NCBI GenBank assembly: GCA_946902985.2
Contig: OX336396.1
Coordinates: 234,624,297 to 234,688,296 of the forward strand
From: Meconema thalassinum
Lineage: Eukaryota; Arthropoda; Insecta; Orthoptera; Tettigoniidae
Direction of reading: 5' to 3'
DNA length: 64,000 nucleotides
How positions within the stretch are numbered: the stretch's first letter is position 1; each line of letters opens with the position of its first letter. A model generated the notes under the pieces. That model was not told the DNA's origin and ran no database searches. It saw only the letters and a list, made by a program, of their open reading frames with translations. The position numbers and the translations under genes are program-made. Below are positions 35,927 through 47,198 of this stretch, in pieces.

Positions 35927-38900
35927 TCATTCTCCCTTACGGGTTTGGTCTATCCCTACCCGTTTCCTTATTTCATCATTTTCTTTTCTTAAATTGGAAT
36001 TTTCTTCTTCAATAAATTCAATTATTTCTTTAATTTCCCAATATACTTTCTCCAATTCGCATTCGCACTCGAATGCTTGAGCTCTATTTTCTATTTCTTC
36101 CTTATTCTTGTTTATGTCAAAAGCGGGTTCATCTCTAAATGTTTCCATGACCAGGGCTTGTTCATTTTCTTCATCAAAATCTTCGGGAGGGTAATATAAT
36201 TTCAAATTTGCTGAATTCATGGTCACTTCGTGATCCGTTTCACAGTGCCGAATTCTATAAGCGTTATTCCTCAAATCTCTGATTATTTGATATGGTCCGT
36301 GGTACATTTTCTGGAACTTCTTGTACACACGGTTCCCTGGATCCGAAATGGCTGGTCTTTTCACTAACACCATTTCTCCTGCTAATAATGGTCGATGATA
36401 CCTCTTATGCCTATTTCTTCTCTGCCTCCGGTCGGCTTGAGCTTTTAGATGCTCAAAGGCTCTTCTAATTCGTACATCTCTTCCCGGCTGAGCGTCTGCT
36501 GGTCTAGGAATTACCAGATTCCAAGGTCTTTCTGGTTGCTCGTTCCTATGTAATGTTATGGGTATCTCTCCTGTGGATTCATGGATTGTATTATTTATAC
36601 AAAATTCGATAATATCCAAGATATCTATCCACTTCCAATTTTCTTCGGCACAGTATATTCTACAGTACTTGGCCGTCTCTCTCATAACTCTCTCTACAGG
36701 GTTTGCCTCAGGATGGCGAATACTTGACAAAATTTGACGTATCCCAAGTCTTTCTAATTCTCGTCTGAACTCTACACTGGTGAAACAACTGCCGTGATCC
36801 GACAACAAATTCTCAGGTTTCCCCAGAATCGGTATCACTTTTTCTTTAAGTCGTTTTAACACCTGTTTGGTACTAGTCTTCTGTATGGGAGCAAGGACAA
36901 CCATTTTAGTGAAGACATCCATAGCCACCATTATGTGTCGATTTCCTCTTCTTGCCTTTGGCAAAGGTCCAAAATTATCAATAGATATGATTTGGCCGGG
37001 CCTTTCGGGTAACAATGGTATAGGCTTCTGTCTCATCAGAAATGCATTAGGTTTTATCCTTTGACATAGATCACATGTCTTTAGCGTGTCCCTTACAGTT
37101 TCTCTCAGTCTCGGCCATACAAATGCTTCTTTCAGCATCGAGACTGTTTTGTCGACTCCCATATGTCCGAACGATCTATGGGCTAACCATACTATTTTCC
37201 TCTGCAAAATTGCAGGTACAACAATCCTTAATTTCGTATGGTCAGAGTCCACAAACTTATATAATAACCCATTATAAAACGTGTAGTCTTGTGCTATCTT
37301 CTCAGCTTCCGTGTACGCTGGTGTTCCTCTTATCAAGCTTCCCTCAAGGAATGATATGAGCATGTTCATCCATGGATCCTCCCGTTGTCTTTGACTAATG
37401 CTTCTTAACTCATTAAGAGTACGCTGATCCCTGTCTTCCAAATCTATAGCCATTACTTCCTCTTCTATGGACTCTGGCTGTCTACTTAAGTAGTCTGGAA
37501 CTATGTTATCTTTTCCTGGGCAGTACTCTATCTTGACATCAAATTGTTGAATATATAAAGCCCAACGCATCAACCTTTGACTGGATAAATCAGTCTTCAT
37601 CAAAAAGGTTAAGGCGTTATGATCCGTTCTTAGAATGACCTGAAACCCATATACGATCTTCCGCCAATATTGCAACGCGTGCAATATCGCTAACAGCTCG
37701 ATCTCGCTGATCGTATAATTTTTCTCGTGTGGTTTCAGTCTTCTACTTGTGAAAGCTAGATAGTTCTTCTTATCAGGGTTTTCCGGGTTCTCCTGATATA
37801 GCATTGCCCCTATTCCAATCTGGGATGCGTCTGTCTGAATGATAAATCTCTGATTAAAATCAGGATATCCTAGCTTCACGTAATTTAAGAGCATTTCCTT
37901 GGCCTCCACAAATGCTTTTTCTGCTTCCTCCGTCCATTTCCACTTGCCCCCCTTCTTCAGAAGGTCCTGTAGTGGTGCAACAGTTTTGGTGTATGATGGA
38001 CAATGTCCTGAGAAGAACCCAATCAATCCCAAAAACTGGCGAACGTTCTTCACTTTCAAAGGCCTTGGAAAATCCCTTATCGATTCCAATTTGCATGGAT
38101 TTGGTTTAACACCATCCTTGTCAATCACATGCCCTAAAAATGTCACTTGCCTTTGACAAAAGTTCGATTTCTTTAAATTTATTTTAAAATTTGCCCTTCT
38201 TAGGTCTTCCAATAATTTCTTCAAATTTTCTAAATGTTCCTCAATGTTCTCCGAGGTAAGCAAAATGTCATCTACGTATCGGATAGTGCAATCTTTCACT
38301 TCCTCTGACAGGTTTCGATCAAGCGCTCTTATTAATGCCGATCCTGCAGTCTTTAATCCAAACGGACATCTTCTAAAGCAGTATGTTTGTTGATCGAACT
38401 GAAATCCAGTCAGCAAGCTGGTTTTCTCTTCCAGTTCGAGATGATGATACGAAGAAGTCATGTCAATATTTGTAAAAATCTTCTTGCCTTTAAACTTCCT
38501 CAGTATTTCTTTTATGGGTGGTGCCGAATCATTTTCAGGTATGATTTTTGCATTTAGATTTCTGGCATCTAAACACACCCTTACTGAGCCATCCGGTTTA
38601 CTCACAATCACTAATGGACTAACATATGGTGTCGCCATCTTTTCTATAACACCTGCATTCATCATCTCCTGCAGTGTTTTCTTGGTTTGTGGGTAATGTT
38701 TTTCCGCAACCGGGTATGGTTTTTGTTTGAACGGTGCCCAATCGTTGACTTGGAACGCGTATTTAAAATTTTCAATCTTTCCGGGCTTGGAATCAAATAC
38801 GTCCCTATAATCCAATAATAATTTCTTTAACTGTTCCTTAATTTCGAGGCTGACTTTAGCTTCCTCCACTTTTCCTGACAGGTTGGTCTCGAACTCATTT

Positions 38901-39562
38901 TCCACATTATCTTCGAGTTCTATGTTGAGGACTTCAAATATCTTTTCTATGTCCTTATAATCTTCCTCAATCACTTCTTCCATATGCCATACCTGTTCTT
39001 CTATTTTCGCATCCTGATCCTGTAGGTCAATGTTTTGCTCATCCACATCCTCTCTTTGAATTCTAATGCAGTTTTGCGCTAGGTCTATAATGACCTTGTT
39101 CTCACGGATAAAATCAATACCTAATATGACATTATACGGTAATTGATTTACCAGCAAAAAGCACTGCGAAATTTCAGCGTTACCCATGATCAGATCAATG
39201 TATACCTGAAATTTACATGTCAAAGATTTTTCAGGGATAATTCCCTTAATCTTCACACTTGATGTGGGAATCTTTAGTACTCGGCCCCTTGTTTCCAATT
39301 CATTTAAAAGGGTTTGTGTAATTAAACTTATTGTGGATCCAGTATCAATCAATGCTCTGACCAGTAATCCTTCTATCCTAAGCATAATTATAGGTAGTTC
39401 TCTTTTAACAGGTGGGATTCCTTCCACATCCTCGTTAATTAGTTCATCTGGTCTAGCTATCCAATTTACAATTTCTACCTCCTCCCAGCTCCTGGTATGT
39501 TTCCACTTTTGACAATTTAAATTTGGAGTTTTTTTAATCCTGAGGGCTCCCTTTTCCCTCAT
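35927..39562 (-). CDS. pol: Pol polyprotein of element C (PR-RT-RH-IN)
   Basis: 1211 residues, uninterrupted. Aspartic protease with DTGS at residues 73-76; reverse transcriptase with motif A D367 (NIDMTSSYHHL), FGLKTAGSA near 401 and YVDD at 429-432; RNase H with D578 (IIQTDAS), TISEIELLA near 617 and RTDHNAL near 645; integrase with H795, H800, C830, C833 and the catalytic triad D862, D922, E957 (34 residues between the last two, in HPEANPVER as in many arthropod gypsy elements). A GPY/F-type module (YHGPYQIIRDLRNNAYRI) follows. There is no chromodomain; instead the last ~90 residues are acidic and coiled-coil. The frame is +1 to gag and overlaps its last 29 bases. Confidence 0.95.
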   Translation of the reverse strand: MREKGALRIKKTPNLNCQKWKHTRSWEEVEIVNWIARPDELINEDVEGIPPVKRELPIIMLRIEGLLVRALIDTGSTISLITQTLLNELETRGRVLKIPTSSVKIKGIIPEKSLTCKFQVYIDLIMGNAEISQCFLLVNQLPYNVILGIDFIRENKVIIDLAQNCIRIQREDVDEQNIDLQDQDAKIEEQVWHMEEVIEEDYKDIEKIFEVLNIELEDNVENEFETNLSGKVEEAKVSLEIKEQLKKLLLDYRDVFDSKPGKIENFKYAFQVNDWAPFKQKPYPVAEKHYPQTKKTLQEMMNAGVIEKMATPYVSPLVIVSKPDGSVRVCLDARNLNAKIIPENDSAPPIKEILRKFKGKKIFTNIDMTSSYHHLELEEKTSLLTGFQFDQQTYCFRRCPFGLKTAGSALIRALDRNLSEEVKDCTIRYVDDILLTSENIEEHLENLKKLLEDLRRANFKINLKKSNFCQRQVTFLGHVIDKDGVKPNPCKLESIRDFPRPLKVKNVRQFLGLIGFFSGHCPSYTKTVAPLQDLLKKGGKWKWTEEAEKAFVEAKEMLLNYVKLGYPDFNQRFIIQTDASQIGIGAMLYQENPENPDKKNYLAFTSRRLKPHEKNYTISEIELLAILHALQYWRKIVYGFQVILRTDHNALTFLMKTDLSSQRLMRWALYIQQFDVKIEYCPGKDNIVPDYLSRQPESIEEEVMAIDLEDRDQRTLNELRSISQRQREDPWMNMLISFLEGSLIRGTPAYTEAEKIAQDYTFYNGLLYKFVDSDHTKLRIVVPAILQRKIVWLAHRSFGHMGVDKTVSMLKEAFVWPRLRETVRDTLKTCDLCQRIKPNAFLMRQKPIPLLPERPGQIISIDNFGPLPKARRGNRHIMVAMDVFTKMVVLAPIQKTSTKQVLKRLKEKVIPILGKPENLLSDHGSCFTSVEFRRELERLGIRQILSSIRHPEANPVERVMRETAKYCRIYCAEENWKWIDILDIIEFCINNTIHESTGEIPITLHRNEQPERPWNLVIPRPADAQPGRDVRIRRAFEHLKAQADRRQRRNRHKRYHRPLLAGEMVLVKRPAISDPGNRVYKKFQKMYHGPYQIIRDLRNNAYRIRHCETDHEVTMNSANLKLYYPPEDFDEENEQALVMETFRDEPAFDINKNKEEIENRAQAFECECELEKVYWEIKEIIEFIEEENSNLRKENDEIRKRVGIDQTRKGE

Positions 39563-42113
39563 TCTTTAGCTGAGCTTGTAATTCCAAGCTTTGAGCTCCA
39601 TCTAGTCGGTCGGGTGATTTCCGGTTCTTAATTGCCTCACTCCAACGGACTTTTTGCCTATCAGGTTCATCTGGTCTTTCGTTCATATAACGAAGACTCT
39701 CCTGATATCTTTCTTCTATTTCGGCCCGATATTCATCATCCCTATCGTCTGGCCTTACATTCCTTCTGGGATAATTCTCCCATTTCTTTCTGTTGTCCGG
39801 CCTTTGCTGGTTATTGTTATAGGGTCGGCTTTCCTGTTGCCTATAACCCGTCATTCTAGGATTTCTTCCTCGATATCCTCCCCTGTAATAGGGCTGTATC
39901 CTTCTAGGCTCCTGGTGCCCATACTCTCGACCTAGTCCTTGAGTATCCGTGCTGGTGGACTGATTCCTGGTCGCTGGTTTTTCTCCTGTTTCCTGACTGC
40001 TGGCCATGTGTACTTGCTCAGTTTGTCTTTGATGCCGAGGAGTTACGTGCGAAGTCGTCATATCTAATTGACGTAATACACTCTCCACTTCCACAGCACT
40101 TCTGGCTTTGGATGAGATTAGCAGCCTCTGAATCTCATACGGAAGCTGTCTTGCAATGGCGGCACACAGGTCGTTTTCTGCCGGAGCAATATCCAGTTCG
40201 CGGAATTTACACAGCTGAGCGGTAAAAAATTCCGAATATTTAGTAGGTGCATTGGTACTGTACTTCCTAGAGTACAGATCTAGCCTTAAATTTTCTTGGA
40301 CATCTGCTGCCCAATATCGCTTTAAAAATGCTTCCCTAAAGCCTTCCACCGTATCAAAAGTGTATCTGAAGCTTCTGAACCAGGTGAGACAATCACCTGC
40401 CAACAGCTTTTCAATAGCTCTCAGTCTCCGATCCTGAGGAACCTTCATTTCATTTAGATACTCTGCCACTTCTTTTAGCCAGTATTTTGGAGTAATAGAC
40501 ATGTTATTACCCGTAAACTTTACTGGTCTATCCTCATTGGATTTAATAATGTTTATTATTTGGCCATTTGTCTGATTCGTATACGGGGTTGACATCGCCA
40601 TTGGATATCCGGGGTTCTTATAAGGGCTCTCCCCTCCTAAGTCCCTCTCCGTATCTGTGCCTTGTTCACGGGAATCTACCCATCCTGTCTTTGGAAACTC
40701 CTCCTGATTTTCGAATTCTAACTTCCTTTCTCTTCGGGCACTTTCTTCATTTGCCATGAGTTGGATTTCCATTTGACTATTCTTATGTTCAGTCCTCTCC
40801 AATCGGGATCTTAATTCATTCTGAATTCTTTCTTGATTCATTTTAATATCTTCCTCTATCTTTTTGAGTTGGAATTTCTCATCCCTGACGCTATCCCTGA
40901 ATTCATTTATTTGGTCTTCTACCTCTTTCTTAATGATCTTAGCCTGTTGGTCTTTAATTTCTGGTTTCATATCACCTATGGCATCCAGGCCTTCTCGTAT
41001 CTCCTTTATTTGCTTCTCCACTTCTTTTCGTCCTTTAACCATATCTACTTTAATTCCTTCAAGCTTTCCCTCAGTTTTCTCTTGACTCTTATACAATCTC
41101 ATCATTTCATCTTGGACCTGATTTACTTCCTTATTGGTTTTTCCTACATGAACCTTTAATGTTCCGATGGTTTCCTGAACCTCATTAATACCCTGACTTA
41201 TTTCATTTATTTTATGGGTGTTACCCTTATTTTCGTCTTCTCGTTGTTTTCTTTCACCCTGGAGATGCCCCTCGTAGATACCTAATCTTCGATTTATTTC
41301 ACCCTCATACTTCTTTAAGTTATCATCTACCTGCCCGGTAAACAGCTCAAATTGATCTTTCATATCTCGCGCATCCTTTATATTTTGATTTTTCATCTCA
41401 ATTACCTCAGTCTGAACTACACTGATTTTGTTCTCGAGGGTCCCTACTTTCTCCTCAACCTTTCCAAATCGGGTTCCTAGCTTATTCACGCTTTGTTTTA
41501 TTTCCTCCCGGGAGGCCTCACAAATGTCGCTGTTAGATTTTATCTGAGCTTTCAATTCTTTCTGCACACCTTGGATCTGGGTTACAAGTTTCTTTTCACA
41601 CTCATCACCCTTTGTTTCTATGTTAATTAATTTAGTTTCTATAGAATCAAACTTATTTTCCATGGTACCAATTTTACCCTCAATACTTTTAAAATGATTT
41701 TGTCATTTATTCTGGGAATCTACCATATTTTTGTTCATAGTCTCTATTTGGACTTGCAATCCTGAGTAAAATCCTTTACTTTCCTTTTTAATCTCACATG
41801 CGATTTCCCCTTTTAACTCAGTTAACTTGTCCCCCAACTTAGTGTCAAAACCTTGGAACTTGTGATTTATTTTATCTATCTCAGCCTTTACTTCATTGTT
41901 CATTGTTACACAGTTAGTTTCGATATCTACTAATTTAGTTCCCATATTAGCACTATCAGTTTTTAGTGACTCTAAACTCTCATTTATGGATTCGAACACT
42001 TTGTTATTTTCATCCTTTTGGAGGCCCAATGTATTGTTTATAGCCTCCAACTTCTCATTACTATCGGCTTTTATCGCCTCCAAAAGCCCCTGCAATTCCT
42101 CACTCAATGCCAT
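39534..42113 (-). CDS. gag: Gag of element C, one in-frame stop
   Basis: Starts MALSEELQGLLEAIKADSNE at 42113 (context AAGATGG) and runs in one frame to 39534, broken only by TGA at 41703-41705. About 860 codons, roughly twice the usual gypsy Gag. The first ~500 residues are almost continuous coiled coil (e.g. VEEKVGTLENKISVVQTEV). A capsid-like domain follows at ~40590-40060 (LTWFRSFRYTFD, LDLYSRKYSTNAPTKYSEFF), then an Arg/Gln/Tyr-rich tail with RGGYRGRNPR. No CCHC knuckle. The stop may be a recent mutation or a recoding site; two different stops interrupt the same region in element A. Confidence 0.88.
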
Positions 42114-42588
42114 CTTATGAGAATACAGTGGGCCACAAATGCCACCACACTAGTACATGCTTGAGAGATGATACTCTGAATTAGTGTGTCCCAATTTCTT
42201 TAAAACTTTACTTTGGTACGGGTATTCACTTACAACGTACCCTTTTGATCCTTTAATTCAATTTCATAAAACTTTATGGAAGTATTTAAAATTCAAAATT
42301 TCGAAAAACCATTTTTTTTCAAAAAATGAAAATTTTGATTTTTCGAGAAAACTCGGGTTTTCCCTAGGAAAACTCATCCCTGCGTACTGGGCGCCAAAAA
42401 GAAATAGGGTTTTGCTAGGGGGTTTATATTATATATTCAGGGCTGCACGGTATGAGTTTCCAGGGACCCATGCGGTCAGTTAATATTTTACGTTGTAGCT
42501 ATTCCTATCATTACTTTAATTTTACATGATATGACCGACTTAAGTGTTCCTCTAGTTATTAATCCAGCACATTATTTATATATCCCCA
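42114..42588 (-). other. Leader of element C with displaced primer-site-like sequence
   Basis: On the - strand, TGGCGCCCAGTACGCAGGGA begins at 42396; its first nine bases TGGCGCCCA match the tRNA-Lys primer site of element A. However, it lies 192 bases from the LTR edge at 42589, where element A has eight. The bases directly beside the LTR (TGGGGATATATAA on the - strand) do not match a tRNA end I know. Confidence 0.6.
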
Positions 42589-45500
42589 TGTGCCCATTTA
42601 GCAAGAAATATGCCAATCACAGTATACCAGCGTAGCTCAATTCGGGATTTCGGGGCAGCGGTAAGTTCCCCCACTCTGTGACTCACATATTTTGGATCAA
42701 TTAGAGGATACACTTGCAAAATAACAACAAAAATAAACTCCTATTTAAACACATTTAATTAATAAAATTAATGGCGCTACAAACACTTTAACAATTTAAT
42801 TACTGACCCAATAAATCAACGGCTTGTTCCAAATGAACAAGGAATCACAAATATAAACAAATATTGTATTCAAAACTTGTGGTTTCCACATAAACCAACA
42901 ATTCTTACTTAGTCTCACTTCCATAAAGCACTAACATTAAGTTTACATAACTCCGAGCTCTTTGGCTCCATGCATTTACATTATTATGGTGTCATTCTTG
43001 TACACCTCAAACACTATTATTTTTTTATTTTCTTATCTCTCAAAAACAAATATATAATTATATTTAAAAATCTAGGTTAATTATCTAACTCAATATTTTT
43101 GGGCATGTCCACACTTTCAGTTGTTATCATCTCTCTTTATTTCATAAATATATTAAGGTAATCAGAAAATCAATTGTGTACTCCAGAGCGTGAAGGTACT
43201 TGACACAGTCAAAAAACTATAGTTACTCCCGAACTCAGTTGCCTTCAATCAACTCGTGGAATCCCACGTCCATACATTATTACAATAGGGATTGTTATTT
43301 ATCTCTTATGTCTTAGTAGACCATTATCATATAAGAAACTACGATCTGAACCGGCAAACGAAATATCCATCTACGAGGACCTCGGTTCAACGCCCGGGTC
43401 GTTAACAACATTAAACACTCCTGGTGTATTCATTCTCTTTACAACAGCTTACGAGACGGTCTCTGTTCCCTCTCGCTTTAAGGGAGCTAGACCCTACTAC
43501 TTGGGGTGCGATTTATGACACGTAGGGTGACGGCGACTCCCTGTCTGACCCAACGTTAGTAGCTTATTTCCAAGGCTTTCAAAACAAACCTTCCCATTAT
43601 ATCCAGTTCTGGGGAGACCGGGCTTTACTGTACCGTATTCATTCAACAACTATTCTTTGGTTCAAAGACCATTTTCGTATCCTTGGCAGTATTAATTATG
43701 AGAGGGTCCTCATTGATTGGGAAGATTAATACACATACGACGACGGAGAATTTAAGGGGCTTTTATCATAAGAAGATTCTGCCTTCGAATCTTTTCACGT
43801 GCCTCGGGAACCAATCCCTTACAGAGGACTTATACAAAATGCGATTTAGAGTCGGCCGTGGCCCATATGACATACGCTCAATAATACCATATATTAGCTC
43901 CCTTTTTAAATACATACACAATGCCTCGTGATACTATGTCACAAATAGAGGACTTATACAATTATCAATTCACTGCAACCAACTACCCTCCATAAGTAAT
44001 GTACCAAGTATTTTAACCACTACGCGTTCCTAGCGTGACACTTTAATATTATATTTGCGCTCATTATGCGCTATGCATTATTTTAAGCCGAAAACGTCTT
44101 CCCAAGAACTGATAAATCTCTTTAGTAACAATTCATATTATTTTAATTCACATATTAATCTTTCCGTTGTCGATAAATCGCTCCCTGTTTTAAAATATTC
44201 CATTGAACCTCATCTCTTACACATACATTAAGGCTTAACGCTCTTATGTTCATATCAATTTATTTGATTTTTATTTAACATTTCCATATTTAATTATTAT
44301 TATTATCTTTATTCTTTATACAAGCTCAAAAGCTATTTCTTTCATATCTCAACTTTACTTTATTTCAATGTCTTTCATGATAATTAATGATATTTCGCTT
44401 GCTCTTATGACATTTGTTAAATACATTAACCCTTTATTCACATATTTCCTCTACGGGATTTATTCTTTACATAATTATTTATAATTTCTCAATTTTATTT
44501 ATATTATTGTTCAGACCGTGTTCCTACTTATTCAGTGTTTATTTATTAAAACACATCCCTTTTACTCAAAAACTCCGGTGGGTTGGTACACAACCAATTT
44601 CTGACACCAAAATAAGATGAATTTAGTACTCACATGTTTCCAGATCATCCCATGATCTTTAATCTGGTGCGGTGCTTCATTTTTGGGCCCACTTTGAACT
44701 TTTACTCCATATTACAGGAATTCATCTTACGTAAAAACACTTTTTGACATATATTTAAAACACTTAACATTGACGACATTTTTATATACTGATGTGTCCC
44801 TTTTGAACACATAATAAACACTAAAAATATTAATTTAACACACAATCTTGATTATTTTACACTTCACAATTCTCGATCACTAGGCCGTATTTCTGAGCCT
44901 ATCACACGTGATCTTCTTAAATTCCCGTTTCCAAGGGTGATATTTATTCGAGGTCGGCTTCTATCCTGCAGAATGCGAAAGTCTCGAACCATCTACTGTT
45001 CCCTTGAGTCAAATTCTGCTACTCCTATCCTGGATCACCGGCTATTTGTCTAGCTTGAACGGCTTCTATGTAGATCTGTCTATCGATCCTAACGAAAGTC
45101 TATACGGATCGAGGTCCTCTCAAAGACCTATAGATTTAGTTTATATCAGCTAGTACTTCTCGATTCTAGTATTTTTGGAATAGTTCGCCTGCTTTCTGGA
45201 GATAATGTTTATAGTCTCCTATCTTCTTTATTTGAACTGTTTTAACACTCCTACGTTTCTGATATACGTTCCGAACCTTATTCTGTTCTTCCCTTTTAGG
45301 GTTCTTCAATTTACATAACAGTTTATCTGTCTGGTACGATACTTCCGTACGTTATGATCTATTCGTTCGTGCTTTTAACGACCTATCGCCTTTAAGTCCG
45401 ACGTTCGCAGCCTGCTCTGACTATATCTTACGAATTTTCACTTTAACTTGTATACAGTCGGGCCTAAATCCTATAATTAGGATTTTCCTAATATTTCACT

Positions 45501-46551
45501 ACGGCGATACTTTAAAATTTCGTCTTGACCACTCCTTATGGAGGCAAGCAAGTCGTTAATACTGCGATGCCTGTGGCTATCGGATCTTACTTCTGCGGTG
45601 TAACACAGCGTTTCTCCCCTCAAGGAGTACTGGTAGCTGTTTTCGATGTAACGCAGAGTTACGTCCCCTCACGGACTGTCGGAATGACTACTTCTACGTC
45701 GTGGTGCAGCACTTCCCCTCACGGAGTGCTCGTATGACTGCAAGTGCTGATATAACTTCACGTCCTCCTGGACGGATTCGTACTGCGATGATGCGTGGCA
45801 ACACCCCCTCAGGCTGTTCAAGACTGCATGGTTGGCTTGGTAAACCCCGAAGCTTTATACTATTTTACTACAAAAAAATAAGACTCTAGACTTTCCTGTG
45901 GTCAACTTCTAAAATAATGGTGCCACAAATATAAAAATTATACCTTCCGAAAGCTCGTCTTCTCAATGTCAAATGATCTTATTGCACCTAAGAATCGATC
46001 GTGCAATTCGGAGATATTAATTAATTTCTCGTCCTCAATTGTGTGGGTGTTGCATTCCTTTTTCTCAATCCCCTCCACAGAGGCCGTGGTACTTCCCCAA
46101 TGACGTCGTCTTACGTTAGCAGTTTTTTTCTGCGCAATTATTAAATGGTTTCTCTTTACTGAAAAATCTCTCATTCAAAATGATTCACTGTACTGTACTT
46201 GTTTACTCATTATTATGCTCGTAAACGTGTTAAATTTAATTATTCCTCTTCTGGCGCATAAGCAGTGTTGTCAATTTCCAGCAACGTCAGCTCGAATTCC
46301 GATTCAGGCTTCCTTGTCTATCACGGTGGAAATTTCCACTCGGTTATTAATACTCGTGACCAGCCCTCTCTTGAATGTCGAGTGGGGTGATCTCATCTAA
46401 GGAACATCTGTCCCTAGTCGCTTGCACAATGTTAAGCTATAATCCTGGCTTAAAATCTCTCTCCGTTCCTTTAGGAAACTATACGTTTCTTTCATTTCTT
46501 CCTTAAGGACATGGGTTCGACCTTCCATGGACCCTATGGCACATGGGTTCA
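42589..46551 (-). repeat. 5' LTR of element C (3963 bp)
   Basis: Nearly identical to 31741-35701. Differences seen include single-base indels at ~44014 and ~44192 and about ten substitutions. Followed on the + strand by GTAC at 46552-46555. Confidence 0.93.
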
Positions 46552-46995
46552 GTACTAAGCCAGAAAATTTCCCTGCAGTGTTCACAACATTTTACGCAAG
46601 TTTCATAGCTATCGGACGAATGGTATATGAATGCATACGGGACTTTGTTGAAACGCTTTGCGTGTCGTCGCTCATTTGTTGAATCTACTCGTGCGCTATC
46701 TACTGTGAAATGTATTCACTAATTTTGAAACCTTCACGTAAGTGTACACAACATCTCATCCAAGTTTCATCGCTATCAGACGAATGGTATATGAACACAT
46801 ACGGGACTTTGTTGAAATGCTTCGCGCATCGTCGCTCATTTGTTGAATCTACGCGTGCGCTACCTATTGTAAAATGGATTTACTAAGTCAGAAACCTTCC
46901 TTGGACTGTACTCAACATCTCACCCAAGTTTCATCGCAATCGGACGAATGGTATATGAACGCATAGGAGACATACACACCCACAGACAAACTATC
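46552..46995. repeat. ~163-bp minisatellite, right part
   Basis: Continuation of the array that stops at 31740: TGAAACGCTTTGCGTG near 46647 and TGAAATGCTTCGCGC near 46813. It ends before a TTTTTATATATATAGATAGA tract at ~47010. Confidence 0.88.
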
Positions 46996-47198
46996 ACGTT
47001 ACATTGATTTTTATATATATAGATAGACAAACGGCATCATCGATTGAGAATGGCACCATTTTGATACATTTTGCGTTGGAGAACTCCATAGAGTATAAAG
47101 AGTGGAAGTGTCACTTTGCGACCTACGTCGTGTTAGGTTCTGAGTTTAGCCGCGAGGTTAATAAATACTCGGAAGTGCTTACCGTGATAGGGTATTGT

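Larger units (their letters stand above)
31741..46551 (-). mobile_element. Element C: 14.8 kb Ty3/gypsy-like retrotransposon with ~4 kb LTRs
   Basis: Bounded by GTAC at 31737-31740 and 46552-46555; removing the element joins GGATGTACTAAGCC, a normal minisatellite unit. LTRs 31741-35701 and 42589-46551 (TG...CA) differ at only about a dozen sites by eye (~0.3%), so it is very young. On the - strand: 5' LTR, leader, gag (one stop), pol (intact), polypurine tract, 3' LTR. No envelope ORF. Size and LTR length are far above the 5-8 kb and 0.2-1 kb usual for the superfamily. Confidence 0.93.
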
